The notes under the pieces are model-generated. The model searched no databases, was not told the DNA's origin, and saw only the letters and a program-made list of their open reading frames with translations. From a virus, in the IMG/VR virus record IMGVR_UViG_3300042868_007302, positions 1-45,900 of that record: DNA of 45,900 bases; one strand, written 5' to 3'. Made by a program: the position numbers and the translations under genes. This document shows, piece after piece, positions 45,727 through 45,900 of the stretch. Each line of letters opens with the position of its first letter. Positions within the stretch are counted from its first letter, which is position 1.

Positions 45727-45900
45727 TTAATTTAATTTAACTTTACCATCAAAGGTATCTTTTTTATTGTCCCAATTTGTTTGACCATATATTTGAGTGA
45801 TTTGAGTTTTCTTATCTTTAGATAAACTATCATTACTATCTAATGGTTGTGTTTCATATTTTAATCTTCTATTCACATTATCCTCAAATTTAAAAGTTTT
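45727..45900 (-). CDS. C-terminal end of an unknown protein (partial)
   Basis: The frame is open from the window edge at 45900 to a TAA at 45727-45729 and gives 57 residues, rich in Lys, Asp, Asn and Thr (for example RRLKYETQPLDSNDS and WDNKKDTFDGKVKLN). No domain recognisable. It ends one base before the gp53 ATG, so it belongs to the same baseplate operon and is probably a virion or assembly protein. Confidence 0.65.
   Translation of the reverse strand, partial: KTFKFEDNVNRRLKYETQPLDSNDSLSKDKKTQITQIYGQTNWDNKKDTFDGKVKLN

Overview
The window is part of the genome of a large, A+T-rich tailed bacteriophage with a contractile, T4-like tail (myovirus). Recognisable T4-type parts are the baseplate wedge proteins gp53, gp25 and gp6, a gp32-like single-strand DNA-binding protein, a UvsX/RecA recombinase, a T4 RNase H/FEN-type exonuclease and a DnaB/gp41-type helicase. 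The host is very probably a member of Bacteroidota. Several tail proteins carry SprB-type repeats, which are known from the Flavobacterium gliding adhesin SprB, and one carries a PKD domain. A small Cys-rich DUF5522-like protein typical of that phylum is present. Most translation starts are preceded by A-rich leaders rather than a clear Shine-Dalgarno sequence. TAA, TGA and TAG all end genes, so the genetic code is standard. No tRNA, rRNA, CRISPR array or insertion sequence was seen.

Layout: positions 1-1722 hold two + strand genes (the first cut by the window edge). They encode fibre-like proteins and converge on the rest of the window, which is all on the - strand; a hairpin terminator lies at the convergence point. 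Read in the direction of transcription (from 45900 down to 1778), the - strand carries: a partial gene, gp53 and a 2131-residue hub-like protein; two small genes, one with Ala/Pro/Gly repeats; a replication and nucleotide cassette (37929 to 30689: gp32-like, small protein, UvsX, FEN exonuclease, unknown protein, helicase, class II ribonucleotide reductase, DUF5522-like); the baseplate genes gp25 and gp6; an 1826-residue protein with membrane segments; a run of overlapping wedge and adhesin-type tail genes; a fibre gene; a glycosyltransferase; three more adhesin-like genes; and a RuvC-like resolvase.

The replication cassette sits between two strong intrinsic terminators (38001-38036 and 30671-30697), so it looks like a separate transcription unit embedded in a virion-structure region. 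The tail genes overlap by 1-14 bases or nearly touch, suggesting translational coupling.

The most unusual content is in the tail genes. They include Thr-Pro linkers made of short DNA repeats, seven tandem SprB-like repeats in one protein, and a domain of about 100 residues occurring three times in two proteins that I cannot assign to a known family. A glycosyltransferase lies among them, and the 1826-residue baseplate-region protein has several membrane segments. A box TATTTAT(A/T/C) recurs upstream of at least eight genes that follow an intergenic gap and may be a phage-specific promoter element.
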